Shown: positions 13,466-26,700 of the stretch, in pieces
How positions within the stretch are numbered: the first letter of the stretch is position 1
How the letters are laid out: every line of letters starts with the position of its first letter
DNA from: Sphagnum compactum
Lineage: Eukaryota > Bryophyta > Sphagnopsida > Sphagnales
Assembly (NCBI GenBank): GCA_965153455.1
Contig: OZ234499.1
Span: 9,482,271-9,546,270 of the forward strand
Length of the DNA: 64,000 nt
Direction of reading: 5' to 3'
The notes under the pieces: model-generated
Databases searched by the model: none
Seen by the model: only the letters and a program-made list of their open reading frames with translations
What the model was told of the DNA's origin: nothing
Program-made: the position numbers and the translations under genes

Positions 13466-16400
13466 TCAGAACTGGAACTGCATTTCCTTAGTGTAACCAA
13501 GAGCATCGCAGTGGCCAGCTATTGCCTTGTTCATGGGAGGGGGTCCACACCGCAAAATCTGGAGACACAAATTGTCACTCAGGCAACTGTTCAACAATTT
13601 TGTCTCAACCTTTCTCATCCAAAAAAACTGTATTTGAATGATGTCGCCTTATGGCATAGCTAGTCATTTTGTAATTTGCAGGAAATTAAATATCCCATCC
13701 CCTGAAAGTGTACATGATCAGGAGTGTATTGTTTTCAGCCAATATGACCAGGTGGGGGGAAGGGGAAGAATAAGCCCTAGTTTACCCCCACCAATTCACC
13801 AAGCGCAACAGGTCAAAGGAGGAATCTTTACCATCAACACATTATGAATTGTGTATGGACTAAAATAACCTACCATTAAGCAAAAGTTAATAAAAATATC
13901 ACTGAATCTTCTTGCCATCTCAGAATAATACAGAATTGGGCTAAGAAACTATATCACAGTACCCATTGGAAGTAGGTGGATGGGTCGCACATATTACCTG
14001 GACATCATCAGCTGGTGGGGGACAGTTAGCCTCCAACATTCCTTTGGAGACATATCCAACACCACCATTCCATTGCACGGGAGGCTGCACAAACCGATGC
14101 CATCTTGTGAAAATCCATCCTCATGTTGTGTTTAACCTCACCAACACTAACTAAATGGGTTGCACACAGCTCATTTAGCTAATGAACAATATCCAATATG
14201 ATAACAAAAACCAAGCTTGGCTATGTAGCTGATCCTAATGATTCCTGCACTTAAAATAGTTCATAACCACTCCAGCCCAAGAAACAGGCTGGCAAAACCA
14301 GCTAGTACAAATTGGTTGAAACTCATGGCATTGTCATCCCTACAGTTACAGATAACAGTGACATGACCATGGGGTAGTAATAGGCAGATACAAAAATTAT
14401 TTGCAATCAGATCTGGAGTGAAACTCTCTCTGAGAACAACCGTATCATTCTAAACTCCGTGTTGAATTCAACAATCTGGGTTGTAAGGAAAGCCTGGCTT
14501 CACACATAAATCTCAAGTCAATGTCAATAGTAGTAGCAATTAGTTCCAAATTGGTGCAAAACAACCATTTGGCATAACAAACCAATTCTCTATGAAAGCA
14601 CTTTACCTGATTGAGGACATAGTAAACTTTGAATTGGTCAGGATAATCCAATGCAAATCTGTCCAGATCCTCCTGTCATACAAATTGCCCCTATTATCAA
14701 GCATATACCATGACTCGCAGTACAGATAGTGCCAACAGTAAAGAAATGTAAGTAACCACACCACACCACATCTATAGGCAGCTGGGGTGATTACTTGCAT
14801 GAACAGCCACCCATTACTTGTAAGGGCTATTTAACTAATCTTAGTATCCAATCAAATAATCAAAGCCTCTTAGCAAAAGGTTTGTCTCCAGAACTTTTCC
14901 AGCCCAACTATCTGTGAAAAATCCTAGGCATCCCCTGGTGTGAAGTTGTTCTAATTGTCTGGTCATAGGACAAAGACTTGAGTGTCAGACATGCATCAAA
15001 CTTGAGTTGGAAAGAAAACAGGAAGGGCCTTAATCTACCTGAGATGTGGACTCTAATGGCTGAACTAATCAAAACAAAATTAAGACAGCAAAGATTATCA
15101 ATTGGCACCTTGAGTAGAATGTCATCATAAGTGACATTAGCATAGATCAAATAAATCTTTGTCTTGTCCTCTGGATTCTCCAAAATTGCTCGTGCCACCT
15201 GGACCAGACACATTTACAGACATATTAGCAGCAGCTCATTTGGTGCTGTATGGTACTTATGATCCCATACTACATTCTGACAATGGCTCCATGAATTTTA
15301 ACCAATAAACTATTGACACCCAGATTGAGAGCTCTGGACTCTGGAGCTCTGGAACTTGACCTGTTCTACTCTATCACAAAGAATGGGAAATCCCCATGTA
15401 GGATAATGCATTGCTTCCAGGCATCATTCATAGCTCTAGATATCCCACTTATGTGACAAAGGACAAGCCTCTACTGAAAGAAACAGACTAGTGTGACTAG
15501 TGTAAAGCACACTATTAAGATCCATTCCTTGACAAGATGGCGAACATTTTTGAAGAGATTAGCCAAGAGGGCAGCAGACCTGGTACATGGGGGTAATGCC
15601 AGTTCCTCCTGCAATCATGCCAAAGGCCCTGACTTGATTGGGCTTGTAATGGAAGCGCCCCTACACCTCACACACCAAGATTTCAAAACACAATGCACCA
15701 GTAGCCTCAAAAGGCTTTCAAATCTCAACTTGCAATGTAAAACTCCAGTAAATACTTCAAGAAAACCCAAGGTGCCATGTCATATCCAATTTTTTTTTAA
15801 ATTACAGCTTCCCAAGGCCCATTTGCAAAACCAATGCCTTTAACATGGGCAAGTCTCATAACTTACACCATATGACATTCAGATGAGCACTCAAAAAAGG
15901 CAAAGTATCACTGATTAAAAAGCTACAGCTAGGTCATACCTTGGGACCCTTAGCAGAGAGGTAATCACCCTCCTTCATTCTGCCAAAGTAGGCCGACACT
16001 TTGCCTTCCTTGTAGACCTGCCAGAACATTTATCAATTGCTGTTGGTCAGAAAAATCAGAAGTTTTCCATTCCTAGATTTGAGTCAACCTGAACAGAATT
16101 GAAAGATTACCCCATAATAAGGTATAGAGATTTCAGATCTACCAACATAAAGCAACATGACACAAGCCTGAAAAAGAGGAACCCACCCCTAAAAACAGAG
16201 AAACCAAAACAAGAACAGGACTGAGGTGCAGTTTAATCTAAAGAGACGTCAGATTCCAGGATTTCCCATACAAAAGAGGAGGTGATAATTGAAAGACATT
16301 GCAAGAGAAGCTAACAAAACAACTTGCAGCAACAGGTACATCTCTGTATTCCTTGCCTATGTTTTACTACTGTATCACAAACCTCTAACATACTCTGATA

Positions 16401-18721
16401 ACCCTCAGATCCAACTTTCAGATCAAGTTTAATCAATTTTCGCACACAGACAGAGGATGAAAAGATTTGAAATTAGTTAGTCCTGCCACTGCTGTCTGTG
16501 GAACAAGCTTGACTTCTCACCTTGACAACCAACTCAAAGTAGCCAACATCTGAGTCAAGTGTAGTTGGTGTATATGGCCTCACTACCTCTGCCCCATCAG
16601 TGTCAAATCCCCTGCAGCAAAACACACTCACGACTGAATACAATATGTAGCATTCATTTCCAATCAGGACCCATGGATAGTGTAGAATGCACAAAAATCC
16701 AGCTGACCACAGAAATGTTTGGAACTCTGACACTACTGCAACCAAATATGCACTTTCTATGCTGTATTTGTGAACACTATGTAGGAGACAATTTTGGTCC
16801 TCATTTCTGGAGACATCTGCACAACCCCACAGCAGCAGTGGGCTATGCAAAATTACTCACCTGCAAACTACCTTTTTCATCACCTGTTCTAATGGGACCT
16901 GCAGGTCATACTGCTCCAGGAGGAGATACTTTACAAATCCACTATGAGTGAGTGCTGTCTTCGCAGATGTATGCATGATTTTGTGCATAGTGCTGCGTGA
17001 AGACTGTTTGGTTTACAGCAATGATCCTGGCTGACCTTGAGCTAGCCTGACAGAATAGCATCTGTGGGTGAAACTAGGGGACAATCTGCCAGGTGACTAA
17101 GTCTGCTGAGAAACTTCAAATTGGGACATATGGATGTCAAGTGATTACACTGGAAACAAATGTAAAATACTGAACAGAAGCCAGACATGCAAGAAGGGCT
17201 GTTAAGAACATCAAACTTGACACCTAAGATATCAGCATCCTATGTTACAAGAATCAGCAAGATATCTACCCATCATTAGGTTTTAAGATCCAAAAGTGCA
17301 AGAGAAGAAGCAGATCAGGGGGCAACAAAAAGGGTGTGGTTACATGCAGCTGATGTGCTGGCCAATGGGAAGACCCAGCACTGATTTTGGGGTAGGCAGT
17401 GCAAAATGCAGCTTCACCACATTGTGACTCACTTGTTCCTTCTTTGCCAGCTTGAACTTCAGCCATTTGTCAGGTCTCAGCACCGCTGCATGATCCCAGA
17501 GTCCAATTCATTATCTTCCTGATTACCAGAGCCACTTTCTTTCTATCTATCTATTGACCTATCGTTCACAAAGCTGACCATAAAATGCACATTGTACTCC
17601 ATAACAGGATCTGTCAAGAAGAGAGCTTCAACTCTATCAATAAAGACCAGAGATCCCATATTCCTGAGAAGCAATTATTCAACAAAACATAAACTATTGC
17701 CAAGCAGAAGAAGCACATCATTATTGTTCAAAGACATTAAGTATCAGTGTCCTGAACTACTGTAAAGAACTGGAGGTTTTTTACCTTCCTTCACAGAGCA
17801 AGGCTGATTGCTTGGCTTTCAATTTTTAGATACAGAATCTGATCAGCTAATCATCATGAACTTGCTCTAAACCCTGGAGATTGAAAGCGCTTCAGTCTTT
17901 CTTATATGAATCCACAATTTCTATCACGTGATTTCTAAATCACAGTTCCACATCCTAAAGTTTGGATAGTTAAAACCTACCGTCAATAACCAGAAACCAG
18001 ATCATATATTGCACTTTCATGCTCATATTCTCAGCTCTAGTCTGTCACTATTTGGGCTTATTTCCTACACAACTGTCTTCTATGTGCAGCGACATCATTA
18101 TCATCATCATCATCATCAACAACATCATCATCGTTCCCCAAGAAGTGCAAGCCCAGAGTATAAATACAGACAAAAGAAAAGAGAGAGCATTCAGAATGTA
18201 AACCAGATCATATATTCCACTCTCATGCTCATATTCTCAGCTCTAGTCTGTTGCTATTTTCGACTATTTCCTATAAGACCATCTTCTCTATGAGCGGCAA
18301 CATCATCATCATCATTCGACAACAAGCGCAAGCAAGCAGTAAATGCAGACAAAAGAGAGAGAGAGAGAGAGAGAGTCAGCATGTTGAGGGAGGGACAGAC
18401 TGCTCATATTCTCAGCTCTAGTCTCTTGCTATTTTGTCTTATTTCCTAGAAGACCGTCTTCTCTATGTGTGGCGATATCATCATCCTTATTCAACAACAA
18501 AGCGCAAGCAAGGATTAAATGGAGACAAGAACAAAAAGAGAGAGCATTCAGAACGTGATCATGTTGAGAGAGGGACTTGACTGGAAGAAATCCTTACTTG
18601 TAGGCTTCCGGTTGGAGTACCAAATGTAAACCGTTCCGGCAACGAGAACCACCAACGCCAAGCCCAACCCGAGTTGCGTTGCCTTGTCCTGCTGCAGCAG
18701 TTGCTCCACCAATCCCGCCAT
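13466..18721 (-). CDS. CBR1: NADH-cytochrome b5 reductase (CBR1-like)
   Basis: This membrane-bound flavoenzyme passes electrons from NADH through FAD to cytochrome b5, which supplies fatty-acid desaturases and hydroxylases at the ER. Nine exons join in phase: 18721-18598, 17485-17344, 16611-16521, 16017-15940, 15660-15580, 15198-15109, 14672-14607, 14084-13998 and 13558-13466. They give 283 residues, matching the roughly 280 of plant CBR1. Residues about 16-35 form a hydrophobic N-terminal anchor. The FAD motif RPYTPTT starts at residue 100, the NADH-binding GGTGITPM at about 163, and CGPPPMN at about 257. The protein ends EMQFQF, typical of the family. All introns are GT-AG. The start ATG lies just downstream of a CT-rich tract. 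Intron 1 carries three tandem repeats of about 0.2 kb. Confidence 0.95.
17998..18588. repeat. Three tandem repeats of about 0.2 kb in CBR1 intron 1
   Basis: The phrase GCTCATATTCTCAGCTCTAG recurs at about 18021, 18227 and 18402. Each time it is followed by a diverged TATTTCCTA, an ATCATC microsatellite, a CAAGC-rich stretch and a GA-rich tail. Unit spacing is about 206 and 175 bases. The last unit runs up to the first exon of CBR1, so its donor site at 18597 lies next to the array. Confidence 0.8.
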
Positions 18722-18754
18722 CTCTTCCCACCGTCCCTCGTCCCCTCGTCCGCG

Positions 18755-18756
18755 TC

Positions 18757-18788
<32 letters not shown>

Positions 18789-18810
18789 TTGTGTCTCTCT
18801 CGCACGCACA
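18755..18810 (-). promoter_or_regulatory. CT/GA-rich tract in the CBR1 5' leader
   Basis: A CT dinucleotide run (GA on the coding strand) lies about 35-90 bases upstream of the CBR1 ATG at 18721. In plants such pyrimidine or GA tracts are common around transcription starts and in 5' leaders. No TATA box was identified with confidence. Open frames that read through this run are low-complexity artefacts. Confidence 0.45.
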
Positions 18811-18899
18811 CAAGCGCACAAGAGCTTACGCAATGCAGAGAGAGGAAGGCGCTCTTCTTTTTCTCTTCACAATCTTTGTCTTCTTTCTGGCAATGTAAG

Positions 18900-21800
18900 T
18901 AGGTTTAACACAAGTGATAGCCATTTGACCACCAAACCAAACACAAGAATCAAAAAGAAAAAGAGGAAAAAGAAAAAGAAAGTACGTACCGAGTACCTAC
19001 CTATCTTCTTCTTTCTTTTTTTTTTTTTTTTTTTTTGGCTGACGGCATTTTTGGGTAGGCTAACATCACTTCAACTTAAGTCAAGTCTCTCTCTTTCTCT
19101 GGTGGAAACATTTAAAAACACAGACACATACCTACCAGTCTTGCTGGCTAAATTTAGCCAAAATGCCATATTAAAATTTAAAATGGGGCTAAAATTAAGA
19201 GCTTTTTGAGATTTTCAATAGCCGTAATTAGACCCAAATTTAAGATAAATCGCCAGATTTTCATAGTTCATGGGCTCAATTAAGTAGCTGAAAATGTTTT
19301 TTAAAAATATTAGTTTCATATTTAGCTTGCAGTAGCCAAATTTGGTTAAATCTTCGTATGTATCATCGCCACTTTGGCTAGCATTCATGTTTTTAAGTCA
19401 AGGCTCGCTTTTGGAACACAAAAAGATACACTTTACACAATTTTATATTTGCAAAAATTTAGATTTTGTCATGACATTTTTTTATTTTATTTTTTAAAAA
19501 ATTATAGCCATGTGACCACCAAATTGGACTCAAATACTCTTTAAAAACCTTTTTTTTTTATAAATAAATTTGTGACAGAATTTTTCTTGGGTAGTCATCA
19601 TGTACTAAGCCCTAAATGTGAAGGTGGACCAAATTGGTCCACTTTTCAGTATTATTTTGTCTTTCTCTGAAGTTTTAATTTTATTTTTTAAAAAACAAAA
19701 GAAAAATGAAAGAGCCCTCATCATCCCAACCCCATCACCCATAAATCATCCATCCAAAGTCCCCACACACGTATATCATCCCAAGTCCACCACCATCTGA
19801 ATAATTTCATTCCTCATATAACAATATCATAGTAGATCATGGAAAAAAATAATCATTTCAAATTATTTTTTAAAAAATTAATCTCTTGGTTGGAAAAAAT
19901 TAATTACTCCTCTTGTGAATGTGGAAGCTGACCCTAGGCTATGGTATTAAAATATTGAAGGATGCTTCTTTATTTTTGGTAAAGTTATTGCCAAATCTGG
20001 CTAAATCATCTCGTGGATGATCACCACCTCGTTTGCATTACAAAATCAGAATATTAAATAAATAAATAATAATAATAATAATAGTGATATATAGGTGACA
20101 CTCTTTGGAAATGAGAAATTGACCACGGGTCTTGGTCTTTCAGTCCCACCTTTGGTCAAGGCTTATTGCTTGCATCTACTTTAGTTGAAAACTTGTATAC
20201 GTAACTCTTGGTCATGGTTTCAATGCTTGTGAGTGCATCTTTGTTGGTGGCCCGTCGTAGGGACATGGACTATCGCATCGGATCCAACTTGTGGAAGTTT
20301 TACCTTATTAATTAAAAACCAGTTTCACATTAGGAGAATCGGTTTCTTTGGTGAAAGTGTTTAGACCGTTTAGATTGGAACGGATTGTTTTCGTGTTCAG
20401 AGTGTGGACACAATAAGTAGATGTACAATATTGGCATGTTTGAGATGCCTTGTTTTGTGGTGTTGTGTGTGGGTAGTGATGCATCAATTCTCCAACAAAA
20501 CTCCCTTTGAAAGAGATACCTAGTGAGATGTCTAGAGACTCTCAACTCTAAAGGTACAAGATGGGAGGACACTTGTTTGACAAAACATTTTTTGAGGCTT
20601 TCCAAGGGTTATAAGTGTCATAGGGTAAAAGGCCAAGGACGAGGGTAAAACATACTTACATGAATAAGGGCTTAATTGTGTGAGGTGAAGCCGTGCATAC
20701 GCCCAATTTCATTAGCACGAGCTTTGCCCTCATAAATGTAAAAGCCTCTCATAACTTTTTTTGGTCATGAAATAGTGACAAAGCGAGGGAACCATGATAT
20801 ATCCATTGTTTGGGAGATAAGGCTTTATGAAAGTCGAGTGAGCTTTACAAAAAGTGTAAAGCCCACATACAAAACCCAATGCCCATCGTCATTGTGGAGG
20901 AAATAATACGTGATGTAATGTGAAATCTACCAAGTTTTTTTGGGTGAAAATAGACATTGTCACTAGTGTAAAGTTCTCTCTTTCTTTGATGGAGATTATT
21001 TTCTAAATGGGTAAAAGGAGAGAAGGGAACCTAAATCAACAAGCCACTTTGGGCCTACTACTAAGGGGCTTCCTTTGGTGGGAGGAGGCAACTTATGGAT
21101 AGTATTGTTAAGTTATGACATTTTGATGTCAAATGAAAGTGCAAATGTATTTCAATCATATGCCTTAATCGACCAAAAGAAATTGCATTTGGTCCTTTTG
21201 GTCTTTACACTTGGGCCTAACATCACACCCTTACATTTGGTCCTTTAGGTCATCTTTACGACAAAATGATGATAGCCTAGGGCTCTTTATTCTTTTCATG
21301 CAAAGGTTAATTCTTTTGAAATTTTTGAGTCCGATTCATATCTTTTGACTAGGAGTTAGTGAAAAGAAGAGTTCATTTTAATATAACCGATTTTTCTTTA
21401 CTCTGGTTTTGGTGCTTGTTTAGGTTTTTCCCTAGGTGGGACATGTGGTTCATCAGGTGGTTCCGTTTGTAATTTGGTCAGTTTCATTTGTGATGTGAAT
21501 CATCAAGGGTGGGGAACACACATTACGCTCTAGAACAGGCCCTGTTAGAACCCATTACAACAAGACGGAATGGCATATCGCCCAACAATGTAAGCTTATG
21601 AAAATTTATTTGAAGAGAGCACTAGCAGAAGAGAAGAGAGAAAAAAGAAGGACAAACATGAAAGGACCTCAAAAGTCCTAGCTTGACTAGCTTGTATCCC
21701 ATGTCATGGTTCAACCACCCACTGCCAAGAAATCATTGTTCAACTACCCATAGCAAGCTAAAACATGAAATTGGGGGGGCCTAAAGAGGTTGATATCAAC

Positions 21801-22900
21801 ATGTAATTAATCACATCACTATTAATTGACTAGAAATAAACATGTAGTTGCATCTTTTGAAGAGCAATTCAAATTAGTCGTTTGATTAAAAAAATAATGA
21901 TGATGATTAAAATAGAAACATTAGTATATTTTTCCCGTTCTTTGATTTCGCAAAAGTTTCAACGTTTTCTTGGAAAACACACATTTTACATTGAAAGAAC
22001 ACCGTTCTCCAAGTTTTTTTTCACAAAAAACATTTTTCAAAATAATGAAAATATGCCACAAAACTCGTTGGGAAGGAAGGACCTTTGGACTTTTGGTATC
22101 CCAATCTTTATTGGCATAGAACACATCATGAGGTTGTTTGTGGAGACAACCAAAGATTTTTGTTCTAAAAGGAGGAATTGATTTATTGAGTCATGATTGG
22201 GATAGTGTTTCTTTTGTGCACCACTTTTCAAGCTTCATTGCTTTGTGTAGAATGAATAGTGAAAAGTAAGTTAGTGTGTGATCAAAAATGACAATGTTCA
22301 TAAAGGTGTAAATTCATTTTTGGAAATTACAATGCAAGTTTGAAATGCAATTGTTTATTAAACCACATGAAACTTGACTTGGCAAACAACGAACACAAAA
22401 GTATTACACATAACACCATTTGTCCTTACATATTCACTCCAATGGTGAATACCCCTTGGATCAATGGGCAAATTCATAAGCATGATGAAAAATATCAATT
22501 ACCAAAGGAAAAGGGGAAACACTAGCTTGAGACAAAAGGTAATGGAAAAAACCATTGAAAGAAATGAAATTGAAACAACAAAAGAACGTCTTCGTCTTCA
22601 CACTCTTGTTAATTGAATGTATTTCCAATCAACAACATGCTATTTCAAGGAGAGCATTGATAGCAATGTTGGTGTGGTGTTGAATCTTGAAAATAGCAGC
22701 CTTGTACAAGGCCATGGTATTGTCTCAAGTCATATCAGCCAGGTAGGGTCCATCATTACCAATGCATAGACAAGACTACCTACCAAATGCACAGAGCTAC
22801 ATACCAAACCAACACTGGTATATAGTATATTATAGCCTATACATTTTCCACATTTTTGCAATGCTCACCAATATGATGGATTTGTTGAAGTTTTGGTGAC
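18900..22900. other. Intergenic repeat-rich region
   Basis: No supported gene was found. The region contains A-rich and T-rich runs near 18950-19035, repeated phrases of the CCAAATTTGG...ATCATCGCCA kind that also occur near 2300, and the second copy of a dispersed repeat at 19797-19945. Open frames at 20330-20605 and 21882-22181 match no family I know and lack splice or start context. Confidence 0.55.
19797..19945 (+). repeat. Dispersed repeat, copy 2
   Basis: Same-orientation match to 107-250. Both copies start CTGAATAATTTCA and end CTGACCCTAGGCTA. The middle differs by several A/T-rich indels, which suggests an old duplication or two insertions of one element. Confidence 0.6.
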
Positions 22901-22903
22901 TAA

Positions 22904-23265
22904 AAGCATTTCCAATAGTGCTCAATATGTGACCCTGTAAAAACATTTTGTAATGTCCAGGTTTAGTTATTTACTTTTTTTCAACACCACCTATGGAACT
23001 AAAATTGGAGACTGATGATAGGAAAGCACCTGAACCAACAACCATTACAATTAGCCAATCAGAAACAGGCAGGAGCACTTGTATCATATTTACTACACTC
23101 TTCTCTAACAGGTGTTAAGCTGTGCTGTGTCTTTTACCAGCCTCCACAAACCATGTAAAATTACTGGGCCAAAACGATTTTGCTGAGCCAAACCAGCATG
23201 TTTTGACTTTTCTTCATCAATTTTTAATTTGCAAACTCATATACTGAGCGCCAGTGGAGTTGCTC
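22904..23265 (-). mobile_element. Tourist/Harbinger-like MITE, reverse orientation
   Basis: This is the reverse complement of the family at 27361-27677. Read on the plus strand, it runs from a decayed end AAGCATTTCCAATAG to GGAGTTGCTC. It is flanked by TAA at 22901-22903 and 23266-23268, the three-base duplication expected of PIF/Harbinger elements. Internal blocks such as AAAACGATTTTGCTGAGCCA match the other copies. It has no open frame and is therefore non-autonomous. It lies downstream of the SPB1 stop. Confidence 0.8.
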
Positions 23266-23718
23266 TAATCAGAAAAAAAATTGCTTAAGTTGGCATTTCT
23301 TAAGTAATCCATTCACTTGTCTTAATTACCTTGATCAAGACCCTACTTCATATCTTGGTACCCTTTTAGAAATACTACAGTTTACCAGTATATGAATGCC
23401 CTGAATACCTATACTACTAGAAGTGATGAATGATTTTGCTCTATTTTGACAGTAACTCTGCGGCAACAAAATCAGCAACAACAGGAGAGAAGCTCATCTT
23501 CAAGCTTGCCCACAATGGCTTATAATGAAGATTTCACATTCAAATATAAAACCACACAGAGCAAACAGCAGCTCAACAAGGCCTAGCAACCTTAAACCAA
23601 AACTTTCTGGTACCAGCACTTCTTTGGAGTCCGCTCGTACGGCAATTGCATCTCCTATCTGGGCCGCCCAAAACAGTGTTCCTCTTCAGTGAGGCTTCCT
23701 GAATTCTATAGCTTTGCC

Positions 23719-26700
23719 CTACCTTTTTGCCTTTGGTCCTTTGGCTTTAGGACCTTTCTGTCCCTTTTTACCTCCACCTGATTTCCTAGCTTTCCCACCA
23801 CCCCTTCCTTTGAAGCCCTTCCCAGGCTTGCCAGTATCTTTAGCACGACTATCCTTCTTAAGACGCCTATCAACCACCACTCTGCCCTTTCCCCCCCTGG
23901 CACCCACCCCCTTCTTAGCAACCACAATCTGTGCTTTTGGTTTTTTGGGTACTGCCAATGCCTTGCTGTAAAGTCGCTCCATAGCCTTGTTCTTTGATGT
24001 GGCCGACAAATCCTCCTGGTCTGCAATAGCGGTTGCCTTTTGCCTCACTTGCTCCAACTTCTTCTGTGCACGTTTCTTCTTTCGAGCCTTGGCCTCTGCC
24101 ACCTTCTTCACAGGGCGTGCATTGATACTCCGGAACTGAGCCTGCAAAAACACTCCAGACATTCTACACATTAATCAAGGCATCCACCAGTACAGGGTTG
24201 CTGTTTTGTAGGTCAGGTATAAGTAGCAGACACTGTTGCAGCAATGACATTAGGCTAAACTACTCAAAAACCAACACAATCCTGCACACATCAGTTATGA
24301 TCTAACCAAAACCAAACCGCAGTTCAAAGTAGATTTACATAGACAACAGCCTGTAGAGCTCACCAACTGAATGGCTTTTTGCAACACTGATGTACTCAGG
24401 CTCATGTGGCTGAATTCAGAAACTAGAAACTATGTGTCATGATATGTTAGTAGGTCCCACCACTCACTGTGGATGGAGAGAATCCTCAATTGAGCATTTT
24501 GTGATTGAGACACAAGGGGCATAGGATAGTGAGAAAAACTATTGCCATTCATTTTCAGTAAATGGTGAAGTTGACAGAGTGTACAAACTCTTTGGTCCAC
24601 TGTCTAAGGTGGATAGTTCTGAAATAGTACCTTCATCGCGTCGACTTCATCTTTGGTAATGGGCTTCATTGGCTGTGAATGCTTCCTCTCATCATCAGCA
24701 AACCAGCGTGGCAAGCCAATATCATTGAAAGTGTACCGATTGTAGGCTGCATCAATAATGGACTCCCGGCTCTTTTTCCTCAACATTTTCTTGGCATATG
24801 CCAAAATTTCAGCTTTACCAGTGTCACTGTCCTGGTCACTGTCCTCTGACGTGTCACTGTCACTGGAGGCACTTGCCTCAGCTGGTACAATCTCAAAGTC
24901 GTCGTTCTCAACTAGAGATGCGACATGGTGATCACCGTTGGAAAAACCATTGCTTGTAGGCCCGGTTATCACAGCATCCATTTCATCATCAAGGTCATCA
25001 TCATCGTCATCAAGCCTTTCAGAACTATGCGCTTTCAAACCCTTGCTTTTCTTACCCTGTCCTCTCACCTTCTCATCATCACTGAGCTCCTCAACAGCAT
25101 CAATTCCAGAAAACACATCTTGACTGAACCATTGCTGAGCTAGGTGGTCTTTTGATGGCTTTAGGTTCTCAGCCAATGGTACCACCAAGGGGTTTTCTTC
25201 CTCATCATCATCAGACTTTTCAGACTCGTCATCCTTATCCATGCCTCCACTTTCAGTCTCCTGCAGTGGGCACAAAGCATGGAACTTTAAAAGCTCAGTA
25301 CCAACAACACAGCAACCTTGAGTCTTGCAACATCCCAAGAAAAAATATATATAGATGCCTAACCCTAAACCCTACACAAACATAACAGAGAATTTGTATA
25401 TTGTACCTGCCAGAGCTCACCATCGACCTCAGCACCAGCCAGCCTTGCCCGTTTCCTGCGCTTGGTGCTGCCATCTGTTGTAGAGCAATACTTATCATAT
25501 GCACGTTCCAGATATTCATCCAGCTCTTGATCATATCTGCACCAGAACACCGAAACCAACGCTGCATGCTCTTAGACTGATGAGCAAAAGCCAGAAATTG
25601 TCTACTAAACATTGCTACTGCTACTAGTAAAAGCAAATTTACTTCTTCACTGGAACAAGGACAAAACCAAATGTCTCAGCATCATGGCACCCTCTGAAAA
25701 TTCCCCAAAGTAGGTCTAGAGAAGGAAGAGAGCACAATTGGACTGATAGCAAGATCTCTAGATTTCAGAGTACAGCTAGATCTTTAACTGTAACCCACAA
25801 ATTGGTTCCCAGTTCAAGCCAAAGTTGCATCCCCAATCCTACACAGATGCAAAGTCTCTTCCCATAGGGCAGAGCCAATATAAAAGTAGCACCACCCAAC
25901 CAGACAAAATGCTACCTGTTACATCTAATACATCACAAGAACAAAGGGGAGGAACATGAGAATACCTCTGACGTTCTTCATCAGGATCAATATCACTGTC
26001 ATCATCAGAGTGGTCTTGCCTTGGATGACCCCCATTCAGCATTTCATCACTGCTGCTATAGGTATCTTCAACATCCTCAATTGCTCCAGCATCTTCAATC
26101 CGGACCAAGTCCTTCTTGGCCTGCATTGACAACTCAGAAACCACATATAAGGTGACGAATGTATGATGTGCTTACTTGTATAATACTAGGAGTAACAAGA
26201 CAGCTCAGAAGAACAACCCAAAAAAGAGAAAAAAAAAATCTTCCTTTCACTCCAATCCAAGGCTGCAAAGTGAATAGGGTACACTACCTTAATTGCTGAA
26301 AGGGCAAAGAGATCTGTATCAGCAACACCATCTTCCATTACATCCACTTGCATCCCTGTTGCAGTCCGTGCCTTTGCCTGAACATGAATGCATATCCAAA
26401 AGATTGTCAAACATTGACCTCCACTTCTGCTGTTGAGCTTAAAAGGAAGTAACTGGATATAAGTCATCAAGATCTGCTCCAGATTCAATGTTCATATCAA
26501 GTTCTGGAACCAGAGGATCTGACCTTCTCTTTCGCCTTTGCCCTTTTTTTCCGCTCCTTGCGTCTCTTGGCTTGAGCAATTTCCGTGAGCTCTTCCATCA
26601 TGGCCAAGTCATCTTCATCCCCCTCTTCTTCACCTGCTTTCTCATCAGCAGCAGTCTCCGTTGTTGCAGGTTTATCTTCAGAGGGTTGTAAAGCCTTGCG

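Noticed and set aside
13211-13663. A 150-codon plus-strand frame
   Set aside because: It lies antisense to the last CBR1 exon (13558-13466), which has a clear family match, and its own product matches nothing.
18548-18833. Several overlapping frames rich in RERERE, and SLSLSL on the other strand
   Set aside because: They are produced by the CT/GA run upstream of the CBR1 start. Only the frame from the ATG at 18721 is supported by family match.
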